Source: DASQPR01 sp963724705 (GTDB lineage Bacteria > Actinomycetota > Actinomycetes > Mycobacteriales > Micromonosporaceae). Taken from it: a DNA stretch of 64,000 bases. The notes under the pieces are model-generated. The model was not told where the DNA came from, searched no databases, and worked only from the letters and a program-made list of their open reading frames with translations. Both the position numbers and the translations under genes were made by a program. Positions 52,097 through 60,317 of the stretch are shown here, one piece after another. Position 1 is the stretch's first letter; each line of letters starts with the position of its first letter. Location: contig CAVRVS010000006.1 of assembly GCA_963724705.1 (NCBI GenBank), positions 310,001-374,000 of the forward strand, read 5' to 3'.

Positions 52097-52123
52097 CGTC
52101 ACACAACGGTTGCCAGCGGCGTC
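52097..52123 (+). promoter_or_regulatory. ECF41-type autopromoter
   Basis: CGTCACA (52097-52103) and CGTC (52120-52123) are separated by exactly 16 bases, one mismatch from the ECF41 consensus. The start codon of the sigma gene is 43 bases further on. Confidence 0.7.
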
Positions 52124-52165
52124 TTGTGTGCGGCACAGTCACGTCCGACCAGGCAGGAGCCGGCA

Positions 52166-53101
52166 ATGAGCGAACGCATCGAGCGAACCATGGAGACCGC
52201 GAATTCGCTCGCGAGTGGCGGCCGCCCGGACCCGGCCACGGAGGTGTTCGTCGCTCATCGCAATCTGCTGTTCACGGTCGCCTACGAGATGCTCGGCTCG
52301 GCGGCCGACGCCGAGGACGTCCTACAGGAAACCTGGCTACGGTGGGCGAACGTCGACCTCGGTACCGTGCTGGACCAGCGCGCGTACCTGGTCCAGATCA
52401 CCACGCGGCAGGCGTTGACCCGGCTCCGCACGCTCCGCCGCCGCAAAGAGTCCTACGTCGGCCCATGGCTGCCCGAGCCACTGCTAACCACCCCGGACGT
52501 CGCCGACGACGTGGAACTGGCCGACAGCGTCTCGATGGCGATGCTGCTCGTGCTGGAGACACTCACGCCAACCGAGCGGGCGGTGTTCGTGCTACGCGAG
52601 GTCTTCGATCTCGGCTACGACGAGATCGCGGAAGCCGTCGACAAGACGCCGGCCACGATCCGCCAGATCGCCCACCGGGCACGGGCGCACGTCACTGCGC
52701 GCCGACCCCGCGGCACCGTATCTGCAGCCGAGACCCGCCACGCACTCGACGCGTTCCAACGGGCGGTCGACACCGGTTTCCTTCAACCCCTGCTCGACAT
52801 CCTCGCCCCCGACGTCGTACTGCTCGGCGACGGTGGCGGAGTCGTGGAGGCCGTATTGGCCCCGATCGTGGGGGCCGACAGCGTCGGCCGCGTGCTGGCG
52901 GCCGGGCTAGGCCGACTCGCCGCCGCGTCGCTGCAGCAGGTACACGTCAACGGCTACCCGGCGCTGATCGTCCGACTCGACGGCGAGATCGACACCGTTA
53001 TGGCGGTACGCATCGACCACGGCCTCATCACTGGGCTCTACGCCGTACGAAACCCCGAAAAGCTGTCGCGGGTCGAGCGGGAGACCGCGGTTACCCGCTG
53101 A
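52166..53101 (+). CDS. ECF41-group sigma factor with C-terminal regulatory domain (SigJ-like)
   Basis: This 311-residue sigma factor has region 2 at about residues 25-92 (FVAHRNLLFTVAYEMLGSAADAEDVLQETWLRW) and region 4 near 130-180 (LTPTERAVFVLREVFDLGYDEIAEAV). It also has the ECF41 marks: WLPEPL at 101-106, DGGG at 222-225 and NPEKL at 296-300 in a SnoaL-like C-terminal domain of about 115 residues. In this family the tail regulates activity without an anti-sigma factor. RBS AGGAG precedes ATG 52166. It autoregulates, by sequence, and faces its likely target. Confidence 0.93.
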   Translation: MSERIERTMETANSLASGGRPDPATEVFVAHRNLLFTVAYEMLGSAADAEDVLQETWLRWANVDLGTVLDQRAYLVQITTRQALTRLRTLRRRKESYVGPWLPEPLLTTPDVADDVELADSVSMAMLLVLETLTPTERAVFVLREVFDLGYDEIAEAVDKTPATIRQIAHRARAHVTARRPRGTVSAAETRHALDAFQRAVDTGFLQPLLDILAPDVVLLGDGGGVVEAVLAPIVGADSVGRVLAAGLGRLAAASLQQVHVNGYPALIVRLDGEIDTVMAVRIDHGLITGLYAVRNPEKLSRVERETAVTR

Positions 53102-53463
53102 GCGCACCGGCCGACCCGAGGTGGAGTCGTAGCCTCCTCGGGGTGTTGCCCGCGTCATGCGACCCCGAGAAACGCCCGAGCAGTTCTCGACGAGTGCGGG
53201 GTTTCTCGCGGGATCTCTGTTGACACCATGCTCATGGGTCACACAGAGGATTGACAGTTGCTCCACATCGACGACCGATATTGCCTAAGGTTGGTCCGTC
53301 GAGTCCGGGTATGTCGAGAGCAGGCCAGGCGAGTGCGCAGGCAATTGTTGGGCCGAGCCGCGTCCGCTCTCGCGCTCGATGGTTCGGCGGCTTGCCGGCT
53401 GCTAAACCACCTCAGCCGTGGCCGCGTCGAGCGCATCCGCCCAACCTCCGGAGAGGAGCTTGC

Positions 53464-54486
53464 GTGGGTATCGTCGACAGTCTCGCGCCCGCTGGGAGTC
53501 GGCGTCGAGCGGTCGTGGGTCGGCCCGCCCGCGAGCTTGTCCGCTACGTGAGCAAACTCAGTCCTGGTGCGCGTCCAACCGCGGCAGACCATGATGAGGA
53601 AGGCAAGCTGAAGCAGAGCTGGGCCGCGTTCTCGCCCGAAACCCTTGAGGCATACCTGGTCAGCGGTTATCAGAATCCTCGCATTAACGCGCAGAGCATC
53701 ATGGCCCGGCATTTCTTCGTCCGCCAACTGTTCGGCTGCGAGTTCGATGAGCTCATGCACGAGGAGTTGAGGTTTTGCGTAGAAACCAACGAGGCGATCC
53801 GGCAGCGTGCGGCCGAGATGGGCGTCACGATGGGCGCCTTCACGAATCCTGACAAGCGAGCAGCCGTTGAGCGCGTCTGTGCGGTGATCGCCGACCGCGA
53901 GCAAGTCTTTGAACGCAGGTGGCGAGACGCTCTCGCCGCGAAGTCAGCCGAACCAATCAGAGTCCTCGAACTGGCTTGCGGGTCCGCAAATGACTACCGA
54001 TCCCTGGCAAAGTACGGGATCGCTCGCTTCCTCGACTACACGGGCATCGACCTGAATGACAAGAACATCGCAAACGCCAAGGCGCGCTTCAGCGATGTGG
54101 ACTTTGAGGTCGGCAGCATTCTCGATCTTCCGTACGACGATGGAAGCTTCGATTACGTCCTTGCCTTCGACATCTTCGAGCACTTGTCGCTGTCGGCCAT
54201 GGAGCAGGCGATGTCGGAAGCCATGCGACTGGCCAAGACGGGATTGGTGTTCGCGTTCTTCATCATGACGGACGCGCCCGAACACAACGAACGGCCAAAA
54301 CGCAGCTATCACTGGAACGAGCTGAGCGCGAGCAAGATCGAAGAGACGCTGCGCGAGGCGTTCCCCGATATACAGGCGTGGCACATCCCAACGTTCCTCC
54401 AGCAGAACTACGGCTACGGCCACTACTACAACAAGAAGGCGTACACCGTCATCGCTCAACGCCGGTTCGACAACGACCTCGAATAG
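53464..54486 (+). CDS. SAM-dependent methyltransferase of lower GC
   Basis: This 340-residue class I methyltransferase has RVLELACGSANDYRSL (motif I), YTGIDLNDKNIANAKARF (motif II), ILDLPYDDGSFDYVLAFDIFEHLS (motif III with the DIFEH signature), and a C-terminal helix-rich part ending ENYGYGHYYNKKAYTVIAQRR-like residues. The N-terminal 120 residues before the Rossmann fold are a separate helical domain. GTG 53464 follows GGAGAGGAG; the frame is open to 53251. Its base composition seems lower in GC than its neighbours, which may mean recent transfer. The acceptor is unknown. Confidence 0.82.
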   Translation: MGIVDSLAPAGSRRRAVVGRPARELVRYVSKLSPGARPTAADHDEEGKLKQSWAAFSPETLEAYLVSGYQNPRINAQSIMARHFFVRQLFGCEFDELMHEELRFCVETNEAIRQRAAEMGVTMGAFTNPDKRAAVERVCAVIADREQVFERRWRDALAAKSAEPIRVLELACGSANDYRSLAKYGIARFLDYTGIDLNDKNIANAKARFSDVDFEVGSILDLPYDDGSFDYVLAFDIFEHLSLSAMEQAMSEAMRLAKTGLVFAFFIMTDAPEHNERPKRSYHWNELSASKIEETLREAFPDIQAWHIPTFLQQNYGYGHYYNKKAYTVIAQRRFDNDLE

Positions 54487-54728
54487 CCCGTTGCCGCCGC
54501 ATCGGGACATCCCTCGAGGAAGCACCGGCGGCGGGGCCACCACCGCGGACCGATCGCCTAGGGCACGGAGGACACAACGGTGCTCGGCACCGCTTCGATT
54601 GCGCGGGCCCCCACTGGCCATGGGCTCATGTCTGCCGTTCACGCAACGCCATCCTTGGTTGAGGTGTACCAAGGTTTCAGGGAGCCCCGAGCATGATCGT
54701 CGTCAGCCCGTAGTCCAGGCCGAACCGG

Positions 54729-54774
54729 TTGACGCAACCATCCGATTGCAATAATGTAGCAATCGGATGGTTGC
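54729..54774 (+). promoter_or_regulatory. Promoter with overlapping 16-bp inverted-repeat operator
   Basis: TTGACG (54729-54734) and TAATGT (54752-54757) are separated by 17 bases, a near-consensus housekeeping promoter. Arms GCAACCATCCGATTGC (54734-54749) and GCAATCGGATGGTTGC (54759-54774) are perfect inverted repeats with a 9-base spacer that contains the -10 box. A repressor bound here would block polymerase. The ArsR gene of the operon is the natural candidate. Confidence 0.85.
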
Positions 54775-54791
54775 TACTTCTGGAGGTCATC

Positions 54792-55223
54792 ATGGGTTTT
54801 CCTGATCGGATCGAGCGGACGGTCGAAGTCGCTCAAGCGCCGGAGAAAGTGTGGGCGGCACTGACCACCGCCGAGGGGCTCGCTGCGTGGTTCGGCAATG
54901 AGGCGACGATCGACCTGCGACCAGGCGGCTCGGCCAGCATGCGATGGACCAACGGGCATACCGCCGACATGCGCGTCGAACGCGTCGAGGAGCCGACAAT
55001 TTTCGGGTTCAGCTGGCACATCTTCGGGCTGCCCGAGGATGATCCGCGCCGCACCTACGTCGAGTTCACGCTCGAAGCAGCCGGTGGCGGCACACGGCTC
55101 ACGGTGGTCGAAAGCGGATTCGCGCAGCTTCCCGAGGACGCTCACGACACGGCGTACCAGGGCAACGTCAAGGGCTGGGCGAGCGAGCTGAGCGAACTGG
55201 TCAGCTACCTCGATGCCGCCTGA
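54792..55223 (+). CDS. SRPBCC/AHSA1-like protein, first gene of ArsR operon
   Basis: This 143-residue Bet v1-fold protein has GFPDRIERTVEVAQAPEKVWAALTTAEGLAAWFG, then PTIFGFSWHIFG and GGTRLTVVESGF, the AHSA1 pattern. ATG 54792 has GGAGG upstream, and the 5' leader is short. Its stop overlaps the ArsR start by 11 bp. SRPBCC-ArsR pairs are common and the protein may bind a ligand sensed by the repressor. Confidence 0.9.
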   Translation: MGFPDRIERTVEVAQAPEKVWAALTTAEGLAAWFGNEATIDLRPGGSASMRWTNGHTADMRVERVEEPTIFGFSWHIFGLPEDDPRRTYVEFTLEAAGGGTRLTVVESGFAQLPEDAHDTAYQGNVKGWASELSELVSYLDAA

Positions 55224-55581
55224 TGTCGAGGCAGTCGCCGAACAGGTCTTCACTGCCCTGGCCGACCCAACTCGCCGCGCCATCCTGGCCACGCTCGCCT
55301 CAGGCGGGCCACGCACGGCCACCGATCTGGCCGATCGCCTGCCGATCAGCCGGCAGGCCATCGCCAAGCACCTGACCCTGCTGGCTGAGGCGGGTCTGGT
55401 GACGGCCGAACGCGGCGAGTGGCGGCGAGTGCGGTACCGGCTGCGTTCGGCTCCGATGCAAGTGGCACAACAGTTTCTGGCTGCGCTCGCTCGTGACTGG
55501 GATCGGCCGCTCGAGTCGTTGACGGAACACCTCGACCGATCCACTCGCGGGCCGACCACAACACCGCTCGAGGAAGGCTGA
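55213..55581 (+). CDS. ArsR/SdpR-family transcriptional repressor
   Basis: This 122-residue winged-helix protein has VFTALADPTRRAILATLASGGPRTATDLADRLPISRQAIAKHLTLLAEAGLVTAERGEWRRVRYRL, typical of ArsR-type HTH. Canonical arsenic/zinc Cys residues are missing, as in the SdpR/Rv subgroups, so the signal may not be a metal. It is co-translated with the SRPBCC gene and 9 bp before the DUF2182 gene. It is a candidate for binding the 54734-54774 repeat. Confidence 0.9.
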   Translation: MPPDVEAVAEQVFTALADPTRRAILATLASGGPRTATDLADRLPISRQAIAKHLTLLAEAGLVTAERGEWRRVRYRLRSAPMQVAQQFLAALARDWDRPLESLTEHLDRSTRGPTTTPLEEG

Positions 55582-55590
55582 GGGGGCGCT

Positions 55591-56325
55591 ATGCGCGATC
55601 ACCGAATCGTCTCCGCTGTCGCCGGGGACCAGAATTCGACGGAGGCCGTCGAAGCCGGCACTGTCGCGAAACCCAGAGGAAGCACGGCCGCGGCGGCGAC
55701 CGTGGTCGCGGCCACACTGACGCTTGCCGCCGTCTGCTGGGTGGTCTCCGTCCGGCAGATGATCGGAATGGACATGGGCGTTGCCACCGAGCTCGGTTCG
55801 TTCGGGTCGTTTGCCGCGCTGTGGCTGGCGATGATGGCGGCAATGATGCTCCCGGGCGCGGCCCCTGCGGTCATGAGGCATATTCGTGCTGGCCGGAGCG
55901 CGCTCGCTGCGCCGTCGTTCCTCGGCTCATACCTTGTCGTCTGGGCCGTTGTCGGCGTCGCGGTGTACGCGGTGTACCGGCCGCACGGATCCGTCGTCGC
56001 CGCCGCGGTGGTGATCGCGGCCGGCGTCTACGAACTCACGCCAATCAAACGAAACTTCCGCCACCGTTGCAGCGACTACCTCCGCTCCGGATTCGAGTTC
56101 GGGCGCTGCTGCGTCGGCTCCAGCATCGGACTGATGCTCATGCTGGTGGTTCTGGGCGTCATGAACATCGCATGGATGTTGGCGATAGCCGCCGTCGTTG
56201 TCGTCCAGAAGCTGCTGCCTTCGAAGGCCGCCATCGACGTACCGATCGCGCTGGCGATCGTCGGACTCGGTGCTTTCATCGCCATCGCGCCGGCATCGGT
56301 TCCCGGACTCATCCCACCCATGTAA
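55591..56325 (+). CDS. DUF2182 integral membrane protein
   Basis: This 244-residue membrane protein has about six helices and Met/His-rich segments: MIGMDMG, WLAMMAAMMLPGAAPAVMRHIRAG, YELTPIKRNFRHRCSDYL and FEFGRCCVGSSIGLMLMLVV. These features match DUF2182, a family described as predicted metal-binding integral membrane proteins. A metal or redox role is inferred only. RBS AGGGGG precedes ATG 55591. Confidence 0.85.
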   Translation: MRDHRIVSAVAGDQNSTEAVEAGTVAKPRGSTAAAATVVAATLTLAAVCWVVSVRQMIGMDMGVATELGSFGSFAALWLAMMAAMMLPGAAPAVMRHIRAGRSALAAPSFLGSYLVVWAVVGVAVYAVYRPHGSVVAAAVVIAAGVYELTPIKRNFRHRCSDYLRSGFEFGRCCVGSSIGLMLMLVVLGVMNIAWMLAIAAVVVVQKLLPSKAAIDVPIALAIVGLGAFIAIAPASVPGLIPPM

Positions 56326-56336
56326 GGAGAGAAGCA

Positions 56337-57119
56337 ATGACCAGTCACAAGATCGGAACTCGTGAGGAATGGCTGACGGCCCGACTGGACCTGCTCGACG
56401 CCGAGAAAGCACTGACCCGGCAAAGCGACGAACTGGCGCGGCGGCGGCAAGAGCTGCCATGGGTTCGCATCGACAAGGAGTACCGCTTCGACACCGACGA
56501 GGGTCCGGCGTCGCTCTCGGATCTGTTCAGGGGACGCTCGCAGCTGCTCGTCTATCACTTCATGTTCGGGCCCGAATACACCGCGGGGTGTCCGGCCTGT
56601 TCGGCGATCGCCGACGGGTTCAATGGATTCGCCGTACACCTGGCCAACCACGACGTAATGCTGTGGGCGGTGTCGCGGGCGCCGTTGGCGAAGTTGCAGG
56701 CTTACAAGCAGCGGATGGGGTGGAGCTTTCCGTGGGCGTCGTCGTACGCGAGCGACTTCAACCCCGACTTCCAGGCCGGCTACAGCGAGCAGCAGGAGCA
56801 GTCGGGAGTCGGCGAGTACAACTTCCGCGAGTTTGACCTGAGGTCGGCTGAGCAGGCTGGTAACGACGGTCCGTTCGCCGACTGGGCGGCCACGACCGGT
56901 ACGGACTGGGCGACCTACACACAGCAGGCGCCAGGGATGAGTGCATTCGCGATCGACGACGGCGTCGTTTACCACACGTACTCGGCCTACTCGCGTGGCC
57001 TCGACGGGCTGTGGGGCATGTACCAATGGCTCGACCGAGCGCCGCTGGGACGCAACGAAGCTCGAACCGACGACGCGCCGCTGAACTTCTTCCGTCGCCA
57101 CGACGAGTACGACGTCTAA
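56337..57119 (+). CDS. DUF899 thioredoxin-like protein, last gene of ArsR operon
   Basis: This 260-residue soluble protein fits DUF899 (thioredoxin-fold): EEWLTARLDLLDAEKALTRQSDELARRRQELPWVRIDKEYRFDTDEG, then LVYHFMFGPEYTAGCPACSAIADGF with a CPAC redox-like motif, and MGWSFPWASSYASDFNPDF. It has no export signal. It follows DUF2182 by 11 bp with GGAGAGAAGCA before the ATG and completes the four-gene operon. Its function is not established. Confidence 0.87.
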   Translation: MTSHKIGTREEWLTARLDLLDAEKALTRQSDELARRRQELPWVRIDKEYRFDTDEGPASLSDLFRGRSQLLVYHFMFGPEYTAGCPACSAIADGFNGFAVHLANHDVMLWAVSRAPLAKLQAYKQRMGWSFPWASSYASDFNPDFQAGYSEQQEQSGVGEYNFREFDLRSAEQAGNDGPFADWAATTGTDWATYTQQAPGMSAFAIDDGVVYHTYSAYSRGLDGLWGMYQWLDRAPLGRNEARTDDAPLNFFRRHDEYDV

Positions 57120-57175
57120 CGACCGCGGTAGTTGTCATTTGCGCAGGTTCGGCGGCGGGCTCGATCGGCCGCCAG

Positions 57176-58054
57176 CTATCCGACACCAACACGCTCCAGA
57201 TCGCGCAGAGCCGCTTGATCCAGCGTGAAGTCGTCGGCAGCCAGGTTCTCTCGCAGGTGCGCGATAGACCCAGTGCCAGGGATGAGGAGCACGTTGGGAG
57301 CGAGTTGTAGCAACCATTGGAGCGCGACCTGCGCCGATGTGACACCGAGGCGGGCAGCCGTCTGATTGACCACCGGACTGGTGAGTACGGGGTTATCTCG
57401 ACCGCGTGGCCAACCAAGCGGGCAGAACGGCACGAACGCGATTCCGCGGCTGAGACACTCCGCGAGGACGGGCGTATCGCGCCGGTCGGCGAGATGGAAC
57501 ATGTTCTGGACGCAGACAATATCCATCCCCGCGACCGCATGCCGCAGTTGTTCGAGGCTGACGTTGCTCAGGCCCACGCCGGCGATCAGCCCGTCCTCGC
57601 GGGCCGCCACCATTGCGGCTAGCTGGTCATCGAAGCGTGCGTCGATGCGGCCGTCGCCGGGCAGCCGGAGGTTAACGGCCGCAAGCTGATCGATCCGGAG
57701 GCTGCGAAGGTTGTCCTCGATGCCTTGGCGCAACTGGTCCGGATCGTCGAACGGGAGCACGGCACCGCCGTTGTCTCGGCGGACCGCGACCTTGCTGACG
57801 ATCGCCAGCCCGTCGGGATAGGGGTGGAGCGACTCGCGAATCAGATCGTTGACGACCCCGGGGCCGTAGTACTCAGCCGTGTCGATGTGGTCTACGCCCG
57901 CGGCCACGGCGGCGCGCAGAACACCAACGGCCGTTTTCCGGTCAGGTGGCGGCCCGAAGGCGAAGGGGCCGGCGAGCTGCATCGCACCGTACCCTGATCG
58001 TCTGACCTGAACGTCGCCGATAGCGAACCTTGATTTCATGCCGGGCTGGCTCAT
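57176..58054 (-). CDS. Aldo-keto reductase
   Basis: This 292-residue aldo/keto reductase TIM barrel has GYGAMQLAGPFAFG, HIDTAEYYGPG (catalytic Asp and Tyr) and VSKVAVRR (Lys). The fourth tetrad residue, His, is replaced: the segment reads QLAAVNLRLPGDG rather than the usual LxHxP. Related actinobacterial enzymes share this change. ATG 58054 overlaps the stop of the upstream DNA glycosylase gene by 4 bp. NADP is the expected cofactor; the substrate is unknown. Confidence 0.85.
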   Translation of the reverse strand: MSQPGMKSRFAIGDVQVRRSGYGAMQLAGPFAFGPPPDRKTAVGVLRAAVAAGVDHIDTAEYYGPGVVNDLIRESLHPYPDGLAIVSKVAVRRDNGGAVLPFDDPDQLRQGIEDNLRSLRIDQLAAVNLRLPGDGRIDARFDDQLAAMVAAREDGLIAGVGLSNVSLEQLRHAVAGMDIVCVQNMFHLADRRDTPVLAECLSRGIAFVPFCPLGWPRGRDNPVLTSPVVNQTAARLGVTSAQVALQWLLQLAPNVLLIPGTGSIAHLRENLAADDFTLDQAALRDLERVGVG

Positions 58055-58737
58055 GGCGCACGCACCACCTTTGCGGTCTCGCGAGCGGGCTCGAACGCGG
58101 CCGAGAAGAGGTAACTGGTTGCCAGGCTGCGATAGGGCCGCCATGGGTCGGCGATGGCCAGGACTTCCTGTTGCGTGGGCAGATGGTCGAGTTGGTAGGT
58201 GAGCTCGATCGCCTTGCGCAGCGCAAGGTCACCCGGCAGGACGACGTCTTCTCGTTGGAGCGCGAGTATCAGTGCGCCCTGTACTGTCCACGGCCCGATG
58301 CCAGGAATCGCGGTGAGAGTTGTCATCAGCTCGTCATCGGGCAACTGGCCGAGAACAGCCGGGTCAAGTCTGCCGTCGGCGAACCGCTGAGCAAGATCAC
58401 GCAGCGTGTTGATCTTCCGCCATGACAGGCCGGCTTCGCGGATGCTGGCTGGATCCACGCCCAGGAATTCGATCGGAGTGGGCAGCCGACCGTCGAACAA
58501 TGCCTCGATGCGGCCGAGGATTCGGCGCGTCGCCGGCACTGACAGCTGCTGACCGGTGATCTGAAAGAGGAGAGCGCCGTACAGATCCATCGGCGGCAGC
58601 TGAGCCATCCACGCTCGGGGGTCGAAATCCGGCCGGTCGTTGATCAGCCGAGCCAACACAGGGTCCGCTTTGCGCAAGTGAGAGCGCGCCCGTTGAAGCA
58701 ACCGGCGGCGACTGGGGTCTTCGGTCACCAGGCTCAC
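58051..58737 (-). CDS. AlkA-type HhH-GPD base-excision glycosylase
   Basis: This 228-residue DNA glycosylase of the AlkA/3-methyladenine group has ALLFQITGQQLSVPATRRI, the helix-hairpin-helix LTAIPGIGPWTVQGAL and the catalytic Asp in VVLPGDLALRKAIEL. The N-terminal DNA-binding beta-domain of E. coli AlkA is absent, so this is the short form. It is the first gene of a pair with the aldo-keto reductase (4-bp overlap), which fits repair of alkylation and handling of reactive carbonyls, by inference. Confidence 0.9.
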   Translation of the reverse strand: MSLVTEDPSRRRLLQRARSHLRKADPVLARLINDRPDFDPRAWMAQLPPMDLYGALLFQITGQQLSVPATRRILGRIEALFDGRLPTPIEFLGVDPASIREAGLSWRKINTLRDLAQRFADGRLDPAVLGQLPDDELMTTLTAIPGIGPWTVQGALILALQREDVVLPGDLALRKAIELTYQLDHLPTQQEVLAIADPWRPYRSLATSYLFSAAFEPARETAKVVRAP

Positions 58738-58907
58738 TCCCTTGGTCGGTGTAGCACGTCATGGTCGCGACGCTTGGCACGAGTAACCGAGTTCAATACC
58801 AACACAAGCAGGCGCGCGATGTCGTTGCATCGTGGCTCGGCAGCAGGTTGTCTGTGCCGTCGGGGTCGGCCCGGTCGCAGCCTCGTCGGATCCGGCAATC
58901 GTGATCG

Positions 58908-59186
58908 TCATTGGCTGTCATACGGTCGCCTTGATTCCGGGTGTTGCGCGAGCTGGCGGACCTCAATCAGCTCCAGACCGAGCGCCTCGATCTCGGCTAG
59001 CACGCCAAAGAGCGCCGAGCGGTCCAGGACGCCGGTGAGCACCGTGTCGGCGCCGAGCGGGCGTGGCACCATCGCCGGGAACGCGCAAAGTACCGTGGCA
59101 CCGAGCTGGCCCTTGATCCGGATCGCATACAGCATGGCCACTGGGTCCATGACCTCATCGTCGAGGGCTGCAAGGTGATCGCTCAT
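58908..59186 (-). CDS. Small conserved-looking protein of unknown function
   Basis: This 92-residue soluble protein (HLAALDDEVMDPVAMLYAIRIKGQLGATVLCAFPAMVPRPLGADTVLTGVLDRSALFGVLAEIEALGLELIEVRQLA) looks like a compact alpha-beta domain. I recognise the type from actinobacterial genomes but no function is known. ATG 59186 is preceded by another GTG at 59189. It is a single gene. Its 3' end lies 170 bases before the glycosylase start. Confidence 0.6.
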   Translation of the reverse strand: MSDHLAALDDEVMDPVAMLYAIRIKGQLGATVLCAFPAMVPRPLGADTVLTGVLDRSALFGVLAEIEALGLELIEVRQLAQHPESRRPYDSQ

Positions 59187-59479
59187 CACCAGGATCAGAT
59201 GAGTAATGCGCTATCGCGTAGCGCCGGCGGATAGCAGTCGCGCGCTAACCCCACCACCGAGACGACCGCCCGACGGCTACGTCCTTCCCTCCAGTCCGTC
59301 AAATCACCAACATCCGGCGACGGACCATCACCTACCCACGAGCGAACGTGGCATCGACACACCGTACGCGAAAGCTGACGTGCCCTACCGATGCGGGACG
59401 CGCCATCGCACCACCAGCCTGAGGCGTACCTCGAGGCACTTTTGCCCCGCACGCCCGACCTGGTCAAGGGAGAACTGAC

Positions 59480-60169
59480 ATGACACCGAACAATCCGCGG
59501 ATAACGATCGTCGCCGGGGCAGCGGGTGCACTCGGCCATGCCACGACGATGACTCTCATCGCCCGCGGCGCCACGGTGGTGGCGGTCGATCGCAACGAGT
59601 CAGGAATGCAGGACCTTCCCGCCACTGTGCGACGCGAGGTGGCCGACCCCACCGATCCTGCCGCGGTAACGAAGCTGATCGACCGCATTGCCAACGAGGT
59701 CGGGCCCCCGTCCGTACTGGTGAACACCATCGGCACATTCCGTCCGGCGGACACGCTTGCCACGACACCCGAGATGCTGCGATTGATGATCGATGTCAAC
59801 GTTGCACCTGCGCTCTGGCTGAGCCAGGCCGTCGCGCCGCACATGACCCAGCAAGGTTCTGGTGCGATCGTGCACGTCGCGGCCCGCCCAGGCGTCGAGC
59901 CGACCGGTGGCATGGCCGCATATAGCCTCAGCAAGGCGGCACTGATCCACTTGGTGCGCGTTCTCGATGTCGAATTGCGCCCGCAGGGGATCCGCGTCAA
60001 CGCCGTGTCGCCACAACTGCTCGACACGGCAACCAACCGTGGTGCGTTTCCGCCGGAGGTAATGGCGCAGGCGGTCGCGCCGGAGGCGATAGCTGACGTT
60101 ATCGCATTCCTGGTCAGCGACCAGGCCGCACCGGTCAGCGGAGCGATACTGCCGGCGTACGGCGCGTAG
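59480..60169 (+). CDS. SDR-family oxidoreductase
   Basis: This 229-residue short-chain dehydrogenase has TIVAGAAGALGHATTMTL (diverged glycine motif), VLVNTIGTFRPADTL, the catalytic Ser region IVHVAARPG and YSLSK. It ends SDQAAPVSGAILPAYGA, the usual SDR terminus. ATG 59480 follows AAGGGAG. It is followed after 148 bases by an MBL hydrolase on the same strand, so the two might form one transcript. Substrate is unknown. Confidence 0.85.
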   Translation: MTPNNPRITIVAGAAGALGHATTMTLIARGATVVAVDRNESGMQDLPATVRREVADPTDPAAVTKLIDRIANEVGPPSVLVNTIGTFRPADTLATTPEMLRLMIDVNVAPALWLSQAVAPHMTQQGSGAIVHVAARPGVEPTGGMAAYSLSKAALIHLVRVLDVELRPQGIRVNAVSPQLLDTATNRGAFPPEVMAQAVAPEAIADVIAFLVSDQAAPVSGAILPAYGA

Positions 60170-60317
60170 ATAGCGGCACGACGCAGCGGTCGACGGCCCA
60201 CGAATCACCACGATCCAGTGACGTCCTTTCACCTTTCCGGCGGCGAGTCTGGGGTCGTCGCGATGTATTTGTGGCACGGCCACTCGGTGCCGCGCCCGAG
60301 ACCAAAGGGAGACGCCC

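Noticed and set aside
54734..54774. The inverted repeat as a transcription terminator or recombination site
   Set aside because: It overlaps a near-consensus promoter of the following operon, and no integrase or repeated partner site is present.
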